Shown here piece after piece: positions 9,048-18,831 of a DNA stretch of 64,000 nt. Origin of the DNA: Roseovarius sp. EL26. Lineage in GTDB: Bacteria > Pseudomonadota > Alphaproteobacteria > Rhodobacterales > Rhodobacteraceae. The stretch is taken from assembly GCF_900327775.1 (NCBI RefSeq), contig NZ_OUMZ01000006.1, forward strand, positions 186,001 through 250,000, written 5' to 3'. The notes beneath the pieces are model-generated. The model saw only the letters and a program-made list of their open reading frames with translations, did not search any database and was not told the origin of the DNA. The position numbers were made by a program, and so were the translations under genes. Every line of letters starts with the position of its first letter. Within the stretch, counting starts at the first letter, position 1.

Positions 9048-9076
9048 AAAAGCGCCGACAGTATGTCGGCGCTTTT
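9048..9076. terminator. Rho-independent terminator (bidirectional)
   Basis: A 10-bp perfect stem AGCGCCGACA / TGTCGGCGCT with loop GTA, flanked by AAA and TTTT. It lies downstream of the minus-strand binding-protein gene and can end transcription in both directions. Confidence 0.85.
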
Positions 9077-9128
9077 ATTTCCGGCCTGAGCACAGGGAGA
9101 GTAACTCAATGCCAGATATGGGTTTAAC

Positions 9129-10724
9129 TTAAGTGAGCCACCAGCGTTCCATCCAGCGCTCTCCGTCCATATCCCAATTAGTGGCAATTTTTTCAGGTAG
9201 GCCGACGTTCTCATTCACGCCAAAGACATAGGAGGCAAACATTGGGATAGCTGAACCGCCTTCGTCATGCAAAATTTTCTGCATCTCGAAATACATCTCT
9301 TTGCGTTTGGCATCATCCAATTCGGCGCGTGCTTCTATCAAGAGGTTGTCAAAGCGTTCGTGAGACCATTTGCTTTCATTCCACGAAACACCCGTCTGAT
9401 AGGTGGTCGAGAACATCTGGTCTTCAACCGGACGTCCGCTCCAGTAGCTGGTGATGAACGGTGATTTGATCCAGTGATCTGACCAGAATCCATCATTGGG
9501 TTCACGGCTAACTGTAATGTCAATTCCAGCCCCTTTGGCCGAGTTCTGGATCAGCACTGAAGCATCAATCGCCCCGGCAAAAGCCGCATCTGAGGCGTGC
9601 AGTGTCAGCGCGATTGTATCCAGGCCAGATTCTTTCAAATAGAACTTGGCCTTGTCGGGGTCATATTCCCGTTGTGCCAGTTCATTGTTGAAGTACCGTT
9701 GACCGGATCCGATTGGATGATCATTGCCCAGTTCGCCATACCCAAATAGGATCTTGTCGACCAGCTCTTGCCGGTTGATCGCGTGTTTCACAGCCATCCG
9801 TATATTGTTGTCGTCGTAAGGTGCCGTGTCTGACAACATTGGGAAAGAATAGTGCAGCGTCCCGGTTGCGGTCACCAGATTGATGCCGGGTTTGCGGGCC
9901 AGAAGATCCGCTGTTTTCAGATCCACCCGGTCAACGGCATGCACATCCCCCGACACCAAAGCCGTGGTGCGAGCGTTCTGGTCAATGATTGCCAGTAGCT
10001 GAATGGTATCGACATGGCCAGCGGCATCGGTCCAGTGGTTCGCGTGGCGTGACAATGAAGTTTGAATGCCAGGCTGGTGGCTGTCGATCTTATAGGCCCC
10101 ACACCCAATATGATCTTGCCAGTTCATCGAGCCATCTTCATTGGCAGGCATAATCGGCAAATGATAATCGGTCATAATAAAGGGGAAGTCGGCGTTGCCC
10201 GATTCCAGCTCGATCACCACGGTGTTCTTGCCATCCGCTTTGATATCAGACACCGCAGACACAAGTGGTGCTGCAGCGGATGTGCTGCCTTCGCCACGGT
10301 GGTGATTGATCGATGCAATCACATCTTCTGGTGTTACTGTACGACCATTGTGGAATTCCAACCCATCACGCAGGTTAAACACCCAAGTTTTGGCGTCTGG
10401 GGACGCTTCCCAGGATTCAGCCAGTTCAGATTCCAGACTGCCATCACCAGCGATCTGGGTCAGGTATCCTTGATACCCACCCAACGACAGGCCGATGGTA
10501 TACCCGTTTTCAATCACGCCCGGATCAAGAACATCTGTGGATGAACCGTGGCCCTTGGCAACTTTCAGATGGCCGCCCTTCTTGGGGGTAGCGGCATGCA
10601 CCTTGTCTGCGACCATGGACAAAGCTGTTACACTTACCCCAGCGGCAAGACCTTGTTGCATAAAGCTTCGTCGTGAAATCGTGTTTGTTTTTAGCTTGTT
10701 TGATAGTCCTTTAAGTGCGTCCAT
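9129..10724 (-). CDS. Peptide/nickel-type ABC transporter substrate-binding protein (SBP_bac_5)
   Basis: A 531-residue secreted binding protein. The N-terminus has a twin-arginine signal (SRRSFMQQG, hydrophobic stretch, then KVHA-ATP as likely cleavage site), so it is exported folded by Tat. The mature part has the family pattern of DppA/OppA proteins (LAESWEASPDAKTWVFNLR, FHNGRTVTPEDV, RMAVKHAINRQELVDKI). No permease or ATPase of this type is in the window, so it either works with a transporter elsewhere or acts as a sensor. It sits 45 bp after the N-carbamoyl hydrolase gene, so it is probably the third gene of that operon. Confidence 0.93.
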   Translation of the reverse strand: MDALKGLSNKLKTNTISRRSFMQQGLAAGVSVTALSMVADKVHAATPKKGGHLKVAKGHGSSTDVLDPGVIENGYTIGLSLGGYQGYLTQIAGDGSLESELAESWEASPDAKTWVFNLRDGLEFHNGRTVTPEDVIASINHHRGEGSTSAAAPLVSAVSDIKADGKNTVVIELESGNADFPFIMTDYHLPIMPANEDGSMNWQDHIGCGAYKIDSHQPGIQTSLSRHANHWTDAAGHVDTIQLLAIIDQNARTTALVSGDVHAVDRVDLKTADLLARKPGINLVTATGTLHYSFPMLSDTAPYDDNNIRMAVKHAINRQELVDKILFGYGELGNDHPIGSGQRYFNNELAQREYDPDKAKFYLKESGLDTIALTLHASDAAFAGAIDASVLIQNSAKGAGIDITVSREPNDGFWSDHWIKSPFITSYWSGRPVEDQMFSTTYQTGVSWNESKWSHERFDNLLIEARAELDDAKRKEMYFEMQKILHDEGGSAIPMFASYVFGVNENVGLPEKIATNWDMDGERWMERWWLT

Positions 10725-10769
10725 ATCATCCTCCCTGGATTTGTTGGAACTGTTATGAGGTGGGCTGGG

Positions 10770-12041
10770 TCATTGCGCAGCCTCTGTAGATTGTTGTTTT
10801 GTTAACGGGTGATGTGAGGTTGAGGACAAGTGTAAAGCCGCCCCCAGTAAGGTGTTGCAGCCCGCCTCTAGATGCTCCGGTTCGGCGCTTTCCGCCTCAT
10901 TGTGGCTAAGTCCATCCTTGCAGGGGACGAACACCATGGCTGTCGGCACTTTGCGTGCCACTTGGCATGCGTCGTGACCAGCCCCAGAGACCATCACACG
11001 GTTGGCATAACCGGCAGCACTTGCCGCATTTTGAACCGCATCCACGCATTTGTGATCAAAGTGAACCGGAGGATTGTGCCAGATCATATCAAGGTCGATC
11101 TGAGAATGCGTTTCTTGCGCGACGGCGACCCTGAGAGCGGCATCCATTTTGGTGAGAACTGCATCATCCGGATTACGGAAATCAATGGTAAAGCGCACCC
11201 CGCCGGGGATGGTGTTACGCGAATTCGGGGTGACATGCATTTCACCGACGGTTCCGACACTATGTGGTGCGTTATCCAATGCGATTTTTTGGACCGCTAA
11301 TACCAGCTTTGACGCCGCGATCAGGGCATCCTTGCGGCCTGCCATCGGAGTGGAGCCGGAATGCGCATCACGCCCAGACACGATGACATCATACCAGCGC
11401 TGGCCCTGCCCGCCACTGACGACACCGATCACCTCATTATGTGCCTCTAATATCGGCCCCTGTTCTATGTGAGCCTCAAGAAATGCCCCCATGACATGCT
11501 TGCCGCAAGGTTCTTCTCCGGCAAAGCCAATCCGTTCTAGCTCATCGCCAAAGGTCTTGCCCTCGGCATCCGTGCGACTTAGCGCGAACTCTAGATCAAA
11601 CAGACCGGCGTAGACGCCGGAACACAGCATCGCCGGGGCGAACCGCGCACCCTCTTCATTGGTCCAGTTGACCACTTCGATGGGCGCATCGGTTTCGAGT
11701 TCCAGATCATTCAAAGTACGAATAATTTCCAACCCAGCTAATACGCCATAGACGCCGTCGAATTTCCCACCGTGTGGCTGCGTATCCAGATGGCTGCCAA
11801 TGGCAATAGGCGGCAAGGAGTTATCCCGCCCTGGACGTCTGGCAAACATGTTTCCAAGTCGATCAAAGTGAACCGTGCAGCCGGCATCACGGCACCACCG
11901 CGCAAACAATTCACGCGATTCACGATCACCGTCTGTCAAAGTGAGGCGACCGCAGCCACCCCCCGGAAGCGCATCGATTTTGGCCATCTCCATGATGGTA
12001 TCCCAAAGACGCGCGCCATTTATCCTTGGTGTGTTGGTCAT
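10770..12041 (-). CDS. Zn-dependent hydrolase, allantoate amidohydrolase / N-carbamoyl-amino-acid hydrolase family
   Basis: A 423-residue M20-type amidohydrolase of the hydantoinase/carbamoylase branch. Motifs: IGSHLDTQPHGGKFDGVYG (metal His and Asp), VNWTNEEGARF (metal Glu pair), HIEQGPILE, GRDAHSGSTPM, and GAGHDACQVA near the C-terminus. Enzymes of this branch cut ureido groups from carbamoyl amino acids or allantoate, giving ammonia and CO2. Its start codon overlaps the stop of the deiminase gene (ATGA), so the two are coupled. The pairing suggests it removes the ureido group that the deiminase makes; the true substrate is not known. Confidence 0.92.
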   Translation of the reverse strand: MTNTPRINGARLWDTIMEMAKIDALPGGGCGRLTLTDGDRESRELFARWCRDAGCTVHFDRLGNMFARRPGRDNSLPPIAIGSHLDTQPHGGKFDGVYGVLAGLEIIRTLNDLELETDAPIEVVNWTNEEGARFAPAMLCSGVYAGLFDLEFALSRTDAEGKTFGDELERIGFAGEEPCGKHVMGAFLEAHIEQGPILEAHNEVIGVVSGGQGQRWYDVIVSGRDAHSGSTPMAGRKDALIAASKLVLAVQKIALDNAPHSVGTVGEMHVTPNSRNTIPGGVRFTIDFRNPDDAVLTKMDAALRVAVAQETHSQIDLDMIWHNPPVHFDHKCVDAVQNAASAAGYANRVMVSGAGHDACQVARKVPTAMVFVPCKDGLSHNEAESAEPEHLEAGCNTLLGAALHLSSTSHHPLTKQQSTEAAQ

Positions 12042-12931
12042 GCATCCTCCCGACAGAGCGCCTGACTGAGACAGTGTACACCTCCGCCACCAAGAGTAAA
12101 CATTGACATATCGGGGTCATAAACATCGAAACCCAGCGCCCTCATCTTAGCGTTCAGGTCATTCGCGCCGACCATCGACAGAACTTTGCCATCCCCCAGA
12201 GCCACGAGATTGACGCCGAGGTTTTTAGCTTCGCGGTATTCCACCTCGACGATGTCTATGCCCCAACCGCGCACAACATCCACCAGCCAAGGTTCCATCG
12301 CGTCTACGCATGCTACAGCAAGATTGTCTGCCAATGGCACGATTAATCCATCCATATGCACGAACTCGCGGCTGATTGGGGCGACCACAGCCTCCCACCC
12401 TTCTTTGCGTACAAATTCAGCGACTTGTTCGCTGCCTTCTTTCTCAGACCGCTCGCCACAATAGCCGATCAGCACCTTGCCCGGTGCGATAATATTGAAA
12501 TCGCCGCCTTCGAAATGCCCGGCCGTAGCGAATTTCCAAATCGGAATATTGTGATCCTGATAAAATTTGATAACAGTGGCGTAGTCGGCACGACGGCATT
12601 TGAGCTGCATATGGCAGACTAATGGCCCCCAAGGAGTCATCGCAGAGCTGTCGCGGGCAAAGAAATTCCTGTGCAAAGCTTCGTCCGCGTCCAGATAGTG
12701 ACAAGTGACACCGTTTTCTTCGTAGATCGAAACCATTTCGGCGTGTTGCTTCATCGCCAGTTGCAGGTCGAACTTAACACCGGTTTTGTCTGCATTTGCC
12801 AAGGTGCGGCCGATCAACGGTCCGGCGTCGACCCAACGGTAATATTCAGGCTTGCCCAGCAAGACATCCGTCAGCTTGGCATGGTCATTATTGATGCCCC
12901 ATTTCGACAGAATTTTTGCCCCGTCCTTCAT
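12038..12931 (-). CDS. Arginine deiminase / amidinotransferase-superfamily enzyme
   Basis: A 297-residue guanidino-modifying enzyme. All catalytic elements of the superfamily are present: H-F-E-G-G-D near residue 140 (acidic pair), H-M-D-G near 193 (His-x-Asp), and GGGGVHCLSQ near the C-terminus, with the nucleophilic Cys. The length fits dimethylarginine/arginine deiminases and amidinotransferases. With a carbamoyl hydrolase downstream, a deiminase role (guanidino to ureido plus ammonia) is more likely than amidino transfer. First gene of a minus-strand operon, divergent from a LysR gene 103 bp away. Confidence 0.88.
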   Translation of the reverse strand: MKDGAKILSKWGINNDHAKLTDVLLGKPEYYRWVDAGPLIGRTLANADKTGVKFDLQLAMKQHAEMVSIYEENGVTCHYLDADEALHRNFFARDSSAMTPWGPLVCHMQLKCRRADYATVIKFYQDHNIPIWKFATAGHFEGGDFNIIAPGKVLIGYCGERSEKEGSEQVAEFVRKEGWEAVVAPISREFVHMDGLIVPLADNLAVACVDAMEPWLVDVVRGWGIDIVEVEYREAKNLGVNLVALGDGKVLSMVGANDLNAKMRALGFDVYDPDMSMFTLGGGGVHCLSQALCREDA

Positions 12932-13017
12932 GATATATCCTTTTGTTCGAGATTTTACTTACGCACAGATTGGCACGTTACATGGCTGCAATAAATTACA
13001 GACAAAGAAACTTTACT

Positions 13018-13031
13018 TGTATAAATATACA
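13018..13031. promoter_or_regulatory. Candidate regulator-binding palindrome
   Basis: TGTATA-AA-TATACA is a perfect 6-bp inverted repeat 3 bp in front of the LysR start codon, in the divergent promoter region of the deiminase operon. It could be an operator, or simply AT-rich promoter DNA. Confidence 0.3.
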
Positions 13032-13034
13032 CAT

Positions 13035-13934
13035 ATGTTGCCGCCAAATCTCTCCAAAGCTGACCTACATCTGCTGCATGTCTTCACTAGCGTAGTTGAC
13101 GCCCGCGGATTTTCTGCAGCCCAGATTGAGTTGAACGTTTCTCCTTCCACAATTTCGCGGCAAATTTCTGATCTTGAGATCCGTTTGGGCATGAAACTTT
13201 GTCAGCGAGGGAGATCAGGTTTCAGAGTGACTGAAAAGGGCGATCTGGTTTACCGCGCTGTACAACGTCTGTTTGCCTCAATCCGTGAGTTTACCGAGAC
13301 GGTCGATGGCTCGCGTGGCAAGCTGGTTGGGAATCTATCCCTAGCGGTGATCGATAATTGGGTTTTTAACAATCACTCACAGTTTTCATCGGCCTTAAAA
13401 CGCTTTGTCGAACAGGCCCCGGATGTCACTTTGGATCTATATTCGCAGGCTCCGGATGATATCGAACTGGCGGTGCAGGATGGTCGCGTCTCTTTGGGTA
13501 TTGGGGTGTTTCACAAGCACAAAGCCGGGCTGATTTACGAAACTATCGGGTTTGAGAAGATGGGCCTCTATTGTGCGGAAGGCCATGCATTGTTCACCAA
13601 ACACAGCGTTAGCAAACAAGAAGAGCTTCTAAAATCCTCACGCTATGCGAAACGCGCTTATCTACGTGAACGTGATGTTGCTCCGATTTCACGTGAGTTG
13701 CTTAGCACAGCTCGCGCCCATCAAATTGAAGGAATTGCCCATCTCATTTTAACGGGTAAATATATTGGCTATCTGCCTGAACAATTCGCCAATGTGTGGG
13801 TGCGCGAAGGCAAAATGTGTTCGATTGGCGCAGGCCAGTTTGATCAACCATCGCCAATCAAGCTGGTCAGAAAGCGCGGCGCAGATCTCAATCTTGCCGC
13901 TCGTACATTCGAGAAGCTGTTGATGAACCAATGA
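13035..13934 (+). CDS. LysR-family transcriptional regulator
   Basis: A 299-residue regulator. Residues 5-65 form the helix-turn-helix (LHLLHVFTSVVDARGFSAAQ, then SPSTISRQISDLEIRLG), and the rest is an effector-binding domain. The ATG at 13035 is preferred over an open frame that extends back to 12852, because the extra residues run into the divergent gene and do not match the family. The N-terminal pattern (H-x-x-V-F-x-x-V-V-x-x-x-G-F-S-A-A-Q) is common in regulators of amine or amino-acid catabolism. The likely target is the divergent deiminase operon. Confidence 0.9.
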   Translation: MLPPNLSKADLHLLHVFTSVVDARGFSAAQIELNVSPSTISRQISDLEIRLGMKLCQRGRSGFRVTEKGDLVYRAVQRLFASIREFTETVDGSRGKLVGNLSLAVIDNWVFNNHSQFSSALKRFVEQAPDVTLDLYSQAPDDIELAVQDGRVSLGIGVFHKHKAGLIYETIGFEKMGLYCAEGHALFTKHSVSKQEELLKSSRYAKRAYLRERDVAPISRELLSTARAHQIEGIAHLILTGKYIGYLPEQFANVWVREGKMCSIGAGQFDQPSPIKLVRKRGADLNLAARTFEKLLMNQ

Positions 13935-13959
13935 TCCCAACAGGTACTGTTTCGTTTGC

Positions 13960-15276
13960 TTATTCCCTGAATGCCTTGGTGAAGTAATCGGTCAGAGGTT
14001 TTACCAGATAAGCCATGGGACTGCGGTCGGCGGTTTTGATAAAGGCTTCGACCGGCATACCCGGGATCAGTACCGCGCCGTCAGGCAGGCGTTTGATCTC
14101 GCCCTCATTGAGGATAATTTCAGTCCGGTAATAGCTTTGCTGAGTGTTTTCGTCTTCAAAGGCATCGGCAGAGATAGTGACCACCTTGCCCACCAGTTCA
14201 GGGGTTTCGCGTTGATCGAGTGCGGAAAAGCGCAAAATGACGTCCTGATCGATGTTCAGTTTATCAATGTGAATGGTTTCCACCTGTGCATTGATAACCA
14301 AGGGTCGGTCTTGAGGCACAAGGTATAGAACCGGGTCGGCTGGCCGAATGACTGAACGCCGGGCAAACACCTGCAAGCCGTAGACAATGCCGGACACTGG
14401 GGCCTTGATATCTAGCCGCGAGAGCCGTTCGATCAGTGCGCGGCGTTGTTCATGTAGCTCCAGCTCGCGATATTGCAGGTCGCGTAGTTGGGAAATCGCC
14501 TCTTCCCGCCGGGCGGTGCCCAGTTTCAGAATCTCAATTCCGATCTCGGTGATCCGGCCTTCGGCCTGTGCTTTTTGTGCTTCAAGATCACCCATCTGGC
14601 CCTGAAGACCAGCTTCTTCGCGTTGCAAGGCCAGAACTCGTGTTGCCTGCGCCAGGCCGCGATCCAACAATTGTTGCTGGTCTGCCAGTTCTTTGGTGAT
14701 CAGCTCCAGCTGGCGACCAAGGGCGGTTTGTTGCGCCGTAAGTCCGTCGATCTGATTACCAATCTGTCCCCTACGCTTTTCCAACTGGTCAATTTCAGTT
14801 TTGATAGAAACCGCCCGTGCGGCCAGAAGCCGTTTTTGCCCTGAAATCAAGTCAGCAGCGTCGGAGTTTTCCTCGGCGATTGTAGTCAACAACCCATCAA
14901 AGCTGATCGTTTCATTTCCGTCACGTTCCGCTTCGAGCCGCCCACGTCGGGCGATCAGTTCAAACAGTTGGCTTTCAGTTATGGACAGCTCGGAATTCAG
15001 CTCATTTGGATCAAGCCGCACTAGGATATCTCCGAGCTTAACCACATCGCCTTCGTCCACCAGAATATCAGCGACAACGCCACCATCGGGGTGTTGTACC
15101 ACTTGACGGTTCTGATCCACTTCGATCCGACCGCTGGCAATGATTGCGCCTGAAATGTTGGCCATTACAGCCCAGGCACCAAAGCCACCAATCAATATGA
15201 GAAGGGTAAGCAAACCAATGGTTAGCGGCTTGCGTGCAGACCAGCGGTTGGCGTTGTCTTGATTGGGGTTGCTCAT
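13960..15276 (-). CDS. Type I secretion membrane-fusion (HlyD-family) protein
   Basis: A 438-residue adaptor of the PrtE/HlyD family. There is one transmembrane segment near residues 18-40, then a biotinyl-lipoyl-like half ([19 protein letters not shown]), a long coiled coil of about 200 residues (repeated [17 protein letters not shown] stretches), and the [17 protein letters not shown] second half, ending in the [15 protein letters not shown] barrel. It bridges the inner-membrane ABC exporter and a TolC-like channel. The start overlaps the ATPase stop (ATGA). No TolC gene or RTX substrate is in the window. Confidence 0.93.
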   Translation of the reverse strand: MSNPNQDNANRWSARKPLTIGLLTLLILIGGFGAWAVMANISGAIIASGRIEVDQNRQVVQHPDGGVVADILVDEGDVVKLGDILVRLDPNELNSELSITESQLFELIARRGRLEAERDGNETISFDGLLTTIAEENSDAADLISGQKRLLAARAVSIKTEIDQLEKRRGQIGNQIDGLTAQQTALGRQLELITKELADQQQLLDRGLAQATRVLALQREEAGLQGQMGDLEAQKAQAEGRITEIGIEILKLGTARREEAISQLRDLQYRELELHEQRRALIERLSRLDIKAPVSGIVYGLQVFARRSVIRPADPVLYLVPQDRPLVINAQVETIHIDKLNIDQDVILRFSALDQRETPELVGKVVTISADAFEDENTQQSYYRTEIILNEGEIKRLPDGAVLIPGMPVEAFIKTADRSPMAYLVKPLTDYFTKAFRE

Positions 15277-17015
15277 TGCACACCTCCTTGCGACGCGGTT
15301 TTAGCAATCTCATTGCGGTTTTTAACCACCTGTTGCAGAACTTCATCGCGGGGGCCAAAGGCGCGGACCATGCCGCCATCCAGCATCAACAATAGGTCAC
15401 ATTCGGTTATTGCAGCCGGGCGATGGGCGATGATCAACAGTGATTTATCCTTGGACTTAAATCCACGAATAGCACGGTTGACGGCCTCGCTACCCTCGTT
15501 GTCGAGGTTGGAGTTTGGCTCATCCAGGACCAGAAAGACCGGATCACCATATATGGCACGAGCCAATCCAATCCTTTGAGTTTGCCCACCTGACAGACGT
15601 CCACCGGTGGCGGTGACGCGGGTGTCATAACCTTGTGGTAATTTTAAAATCATTTCGTGCGCATCAGCCTTGCGGGCCGCCTCAACCACTTTCTCAGCGT
15701 CGGGTTCGGGCGCAAGACGGGCGATATTCTCGGCAATGGTGCCGTCAAACAGTTGCACCTTTTGTGGCAGATATCCGATGTGTTGGCCCAGCATATCTGG
15801 TGGATATTGATCTAGCGTGGCCCCATCCAACCGGATATCCCCACCCGCAGGCGTCCAGACCCCAGTCAATGCGCGGGCCAACGTGGATTTACCGGCCCCA
15901 GATGGGCCAATCACGCCAATGGCTTGGCCGGGGTTGATTGCGAAGTTGAGAGATTTTAGCACGGCCTTATTTTCGCCTGGAGGGGCCAAAGTCAGGTTTT
16001 TGACCTCTAGCTTTGCCTTCGGAACGGGCAACGCAGTACGTGCGGTTTCGGGTGGAACAGAGCCTAATAGTTCTGCCAGATTAGCCCAACCACGCATTGC
16101 AGCCTGCACCATAGCCCATTGTCCAACAAGTTGTTCAATGGGGGCCAAAGCGCGACCCATCAGAATTGATCCGGCAATCATTGCGCCGGGAGTCAATTCC
16201 CCGCGCAACACCATAAGGGCGCCAAGGCCCAGCATGGCGGATTGCAAAAACAGACGGAATGTTTTGGTCGTGGTGGTGAATGTTCCGCCCAGATCGGCGG
16301 ATCGCATCTGCTCGCCCAAGGCATTGTCGCGCACTTTGTGCCAGCGGGCAAAGGCAGCACCGCGCATGCCTAAGGCCTGCACCATCTCGGCCTCATTACG
16401 TAGTTGATCCGAAATCGCTTGCGCTTGCGACGCGGCTTGGCTTGCGGCTTGGGTGGGTAGGCGCGTGACGGCCTGATTGACGATTGTAATCGCAATCAAA
16501 ACAACGCCACCAAGCAGTGCAAGGATGCCCAGCCACGGATGAAAAATCCAGATACCTAGTAAAAAAATCGGCACCCAAGGCAAGTCAAATAATGATCCAA
16601 AGACTGGTGATGAATACAGCCGCGATATTGAAACCAGATCTGCTGAGCCGGCGGCGGCATTGCTGTTGCCAGGACGTGCTGCTTTACGCAGGGCTGCATC
16701 AAAAACACGTGGATCCAGATCTGACTGAAATCGCGCGCCGATCCGTCCCAAAATGCGGCCACGGGCATAATCCAGCAGGCCCATCATCCCATAGAGAAAC
16801 ACAACCAGCACAGACAGAGCGACCAGAGTTTCCACTGAACGGCTGCCAAGCACCCGGTCGTACACCTGCAACATGTAAAGCGGCCCGGTCAGCATCAGAA
16901 GATTGGCAAAAAAGCTGAAGATCCCGACAAACCAAAACAAACCACGGCTATTTCCGCGTGCTTTGCGTAGCTCGGCTTTGCCGGTCTGTATCATTCTGGC
17001 TTCTGGGCCTGCCAT
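15273..17015 (-). CDS. Type I secretion system permease/ATPase (PrtD family)
   Basis: A 580-residue ABC exporter. The N-terminal half has six membrane segments (from about residue 25). The C-terminal half is the ATPase: GPSGAGKST (Walker A), [14 protein letters not shown] (signature), and [12 protein letters not shown] (Walker B). PrtD-type exporters lack the C39 peptidase domain, and none is seen here. It exports unfolded proteins with C-terminal signals, usually RTX proteases, lipases or S-layer proteins. It is the first gene of a two-gene operon with the HlyD partner; no cargo gene is adjacent. Confidence 0.94.
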   Translation of the reverse strand: MAGPEARMIQTGKAELRKARGNSRGLFWFVGIFSFFANLLMLTGPLYMLQVYDRVLGSRSVETLVALSVLVVFLYGMMGLLDYARGRILGRIGARFQSDLDPRVFDAALRKAARPGNSNAAAGSADLVSISRLYSSPVFGSLFDLPWVPIFLLGIWIFHPWLGILALLGGVVLIAITIVNQAVTRLPTQAASQAASQAQAISDQLRNEAEMVQALGMRGAAFARWHKVRDNALGEQMRSADLGGTFTTTTKTFRLFLQSAMLGLGALMVLRGELTPGAMIAGSILMGRALAPIEQLVGQWAMVQAAMRGWANLAELLGSVPPETARTALPVPKAKLEVKNLTLAPPGENKAVLKSLNFAINPGQAIGVIGPSGAGKSTLARALTGVWTPAGGDIRLDGATLDQYPPDMLGQHIGYLPQKVQLFDGTIAENIARLAPEPDAEKVVEAARKADAHEMILKLPQGYDTRVTATGGRLSGGQTQRIGLARAIYGDPVFLVLDEPNSNLDNEGSEAVNRAIRGFKSKDKSLLIIAHRPAAITECDLLLMLDGGMVRAFGPRDEVLQQVVKNRNEIAKTASQGGVQ

Positions 17016-17128
17016 GCTGCGCTCATCCCTCGTTGCTGGTGTTCGCTAGTGTTTGTCTGATTTTACCGGTGAATTACAGATTGTACGCGGCTTGTCCACA
17101 CAAGCATGAGGTGTTGAGCGGGATGAAG

Positions 17129-18277
17129 CTAACCTAGGATATGACGTATAATTCCTAAGAACAGATTGGCTCCTTGAGGAATCAATGCATCAGGGAAATC
17201 AAAATCGGGGTTATGAAGCTGTGGTTGATCGATACCTGAACCAAGAAAAATCATCGCGGCTTTGGTTTCGTCGCGACCAAAATGGCCAAAATCCTCTGAC
17301 CATTGCATCGGATGAGACATCAGTTCGGCCTGGATTCCGTTTCGCGTTGCCCCTGCTTTCACAAGTGCAACGGCTTCGTTTGCATTGACCGAGGCCGGAA
17401 AGACATCGTGCCAGCTGATACTGCTGGTCAGATTGCCCGCAGCGTTCGCAACGCAGGTTTTGGCGGCGTTCATCAGCGCGTCCATTTTTGCGTTAGTGAC
17501 ACTGCGCAATGTGACCAGCAGTTCGCCCTCACCGGGGGAAATGCCAAAGGTGGCCTCGCCTAAACGCACGTGGGTTAGCGTTGAAAGGGCGAATTCTTCG
17601 TTCAGGGTACCACCGGTGCCCAGCTGGGCCAGTTCTGCCATCAGTTTGGCCATAGCGGGTGCGGGGGAAATTCCGTCTTCAGGTGCGGCGGCATGCGAGG
17701 TTTTTCCGGTGAACGCAATGCGCATGCCGCGAGATGCGCAGTTTGCAACGCCATCAGCCAACCTCGTCAGGCCAAGCGGCCAGCCTGGGACATTGTGCAG
17801 GGCGAATGCATAGTTCGGGCGAATTTCAGCATATTTAGGGTCTGATATTACAGCTGATGCACCTGCGCCGGTTTCCTCAGCGGGTTGGAACAATAGGACT
17901 ACTCGTCCATTGCTTGGACGTTTCTGACTAAGGGCAAGCGCCACCGCCATCACAATGCTCATATGTCCATCATGCCCACACAGATGTGCGGTGCCGGGGA
18001 CCAGTGAACGATACGGCAGGTCAGATATTTCTGCGATCGGTAGGGCATCCAGTTCGCATCTGATTAATACGGTCGGGCCATCGGCCTGACCACGAAATTC
18101 ACCCGCAACACCATGCCCTCCAAGGCTGGTAATGACGCGGTCAGCACCGGCGGAGTGCAGCATGGTTGCAATCCGTTGGGCCGTTTCACATTCCTGACCA
18201 GAAATTTCCGGTGCGCGGTGCAGAGTTTGACGTAAGGCAACCATCTGATCAACTTGGGAAGTAATGAGTTCGGTCAT
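17129..18277 (-). CDS. M20-family amidohydrolase (hippurate hydrolase / aminoacylase type)
   Basis: A 382-residue dinuclear metal amidohydrolase. Family signatures: HRAPEISGQE at the start, CGHDGHMSIVMA (metal His and Asp), LFQPAEETGAGA (catalytic Glu), GKTSHAAAPEDGISPAPA (dimerisation-lid His) and WSEDFGHFG near the end. Such enzymes split N-acyl amino acids or amino-acid conjugates in the cytoplasm. It follows the secretion genes on the same strand by about 110 bp but is functionally unrelated to them; it may serve the nearby nitrogen catabolism. Confidence 0.92.
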   Translation of the reverse strand: MTELITSQVDQMVALRQTLHRAPEISGQECETAQRIATMLHSAGADRVITSLGGHGVAGEFRGQADGPTVLIRCELDALPIAEISDLPYRSLVPGTAHLCGHDGHMSIVMAVALALSQKRPSNGRVVLLFQPAEETGAGASAVISDPKYAEIRPNYAFALHNVPGWPLGLTRLADGVANCASRGMRIAFTGKTSHAAAPEDGISPAPAMAKLMAELAQLGTGGTLNEEFALSTLTHVRLGEATFGISPGEGELLVTLRSVTNAKMDALMNAAKTCVANAAGNLTSSISWHDVFPASVNANEAVALVKAGATRNGIQAELMSHPMQWSEDFGHFGRDETKAAMIFLGSGIDQPQLHNPDFDFPDALIPQGANLFLGIIRHILG

Positions 18278-18427
18278 GGGCTTGCGTTCCTAGTTACTTC
18301 TTCTTCTGAGGGGGAATTCAGCCGAGTTTTCCCTTTGTCAGATTGCAAATTGTGGCTACCGTATCAGTGATACCTATTCAGGTGAGGAATATTACCAGTT
18401 CAGTGCTCAGGTTAAAGGGAGATATAC

Positions 18428-18769
18428 ATGGGACGTCGTGATGATTTGATTGCAACATATGCAGATGATTTGCGTAACAAATGCGGGATGGAGCCGGATA
18501 TGGCTTTGTTGGAAAAGGTGACCATCGGTTGCGGCCCGGCAATTTATGACAATGATGCATCCACAGTGGCGGCGACACAGCAAAGTGAGATCGATACCGT
18601 CAAGAACAACTTTTTGATCAAGAAATTGGCTCTGGATGATGGTGCGCATCTGGATGATGCCATTGCCCATGTCTTGGATACCTATGGTCGTTCGGAGCGG
18701 AATAAATATCGGGCCGTTGTGTACTACATGTTGGTAAAGCACTTCGGAAAAGAAGCGCAATACAGTTAA
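18428..18769 (+). CDS. DUF2853 family protein
   Basis: A 113-residue small acidic, mostly helical protein matching the DUF2853 family (RDDLIATYADDLRNKCG start, KNNFLIKKL centre, KYRAVVYYMLVKHF end). There is a strong AAAGGGAG ribosome-binding site 7 bases before the ATG. No function is established for this family. It is monocistronic, closed by a strong terminator, and upstream of the first polyamine-type importer. Confidence 0.9.
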   Translation: MGRRDDLIATYADDLRNKCGMEPDMALLEKVTIGCGPAIYDNDASTVAATQQSEIDTVKNNFLIKKLALDDGAHLDDAIAHVLDTYGRSERNKYRAVVYYMLVKHFGKEAQYS

Positions 18770-18794
18770 AAATTAGACCTAATTATGCCATATC

Positions 18795-18831
18795 ACGCCC
18801 GCCTGAATTCAGGCGGGCGTTTTGTTTTTTT
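18795..18831 (+). terminator. Rho-independent terminator
   Basis: A perfect 26-bp palindrome, ACGCCCGCCTGAA / TTCAGGCGGGCGT, followed by TTTGTTTTTTT. It lies 25 bp after the DUF2853 stop codon. Confidence 0.93.

Noticed and set aside
10062..10544. 160-codon plus-strand open frame
   Set aside because: Opposite the binding-protein gene; no ribosome-binding site and no recognisable motif.
12852..13034. 61-residue N-terminal extension of the LysR gene
   Set aside because: It overlaps the divergent deiminase start and contains no helix-turn-helix-like sequence; ATG 13035 fits the family.
13938..13952. AACAGGTACTGTT inverted repeat between LysR and HlyD genes as a terminator
   Set aside because: The stem is only 5 bp with no proper T-run; too weak to call.
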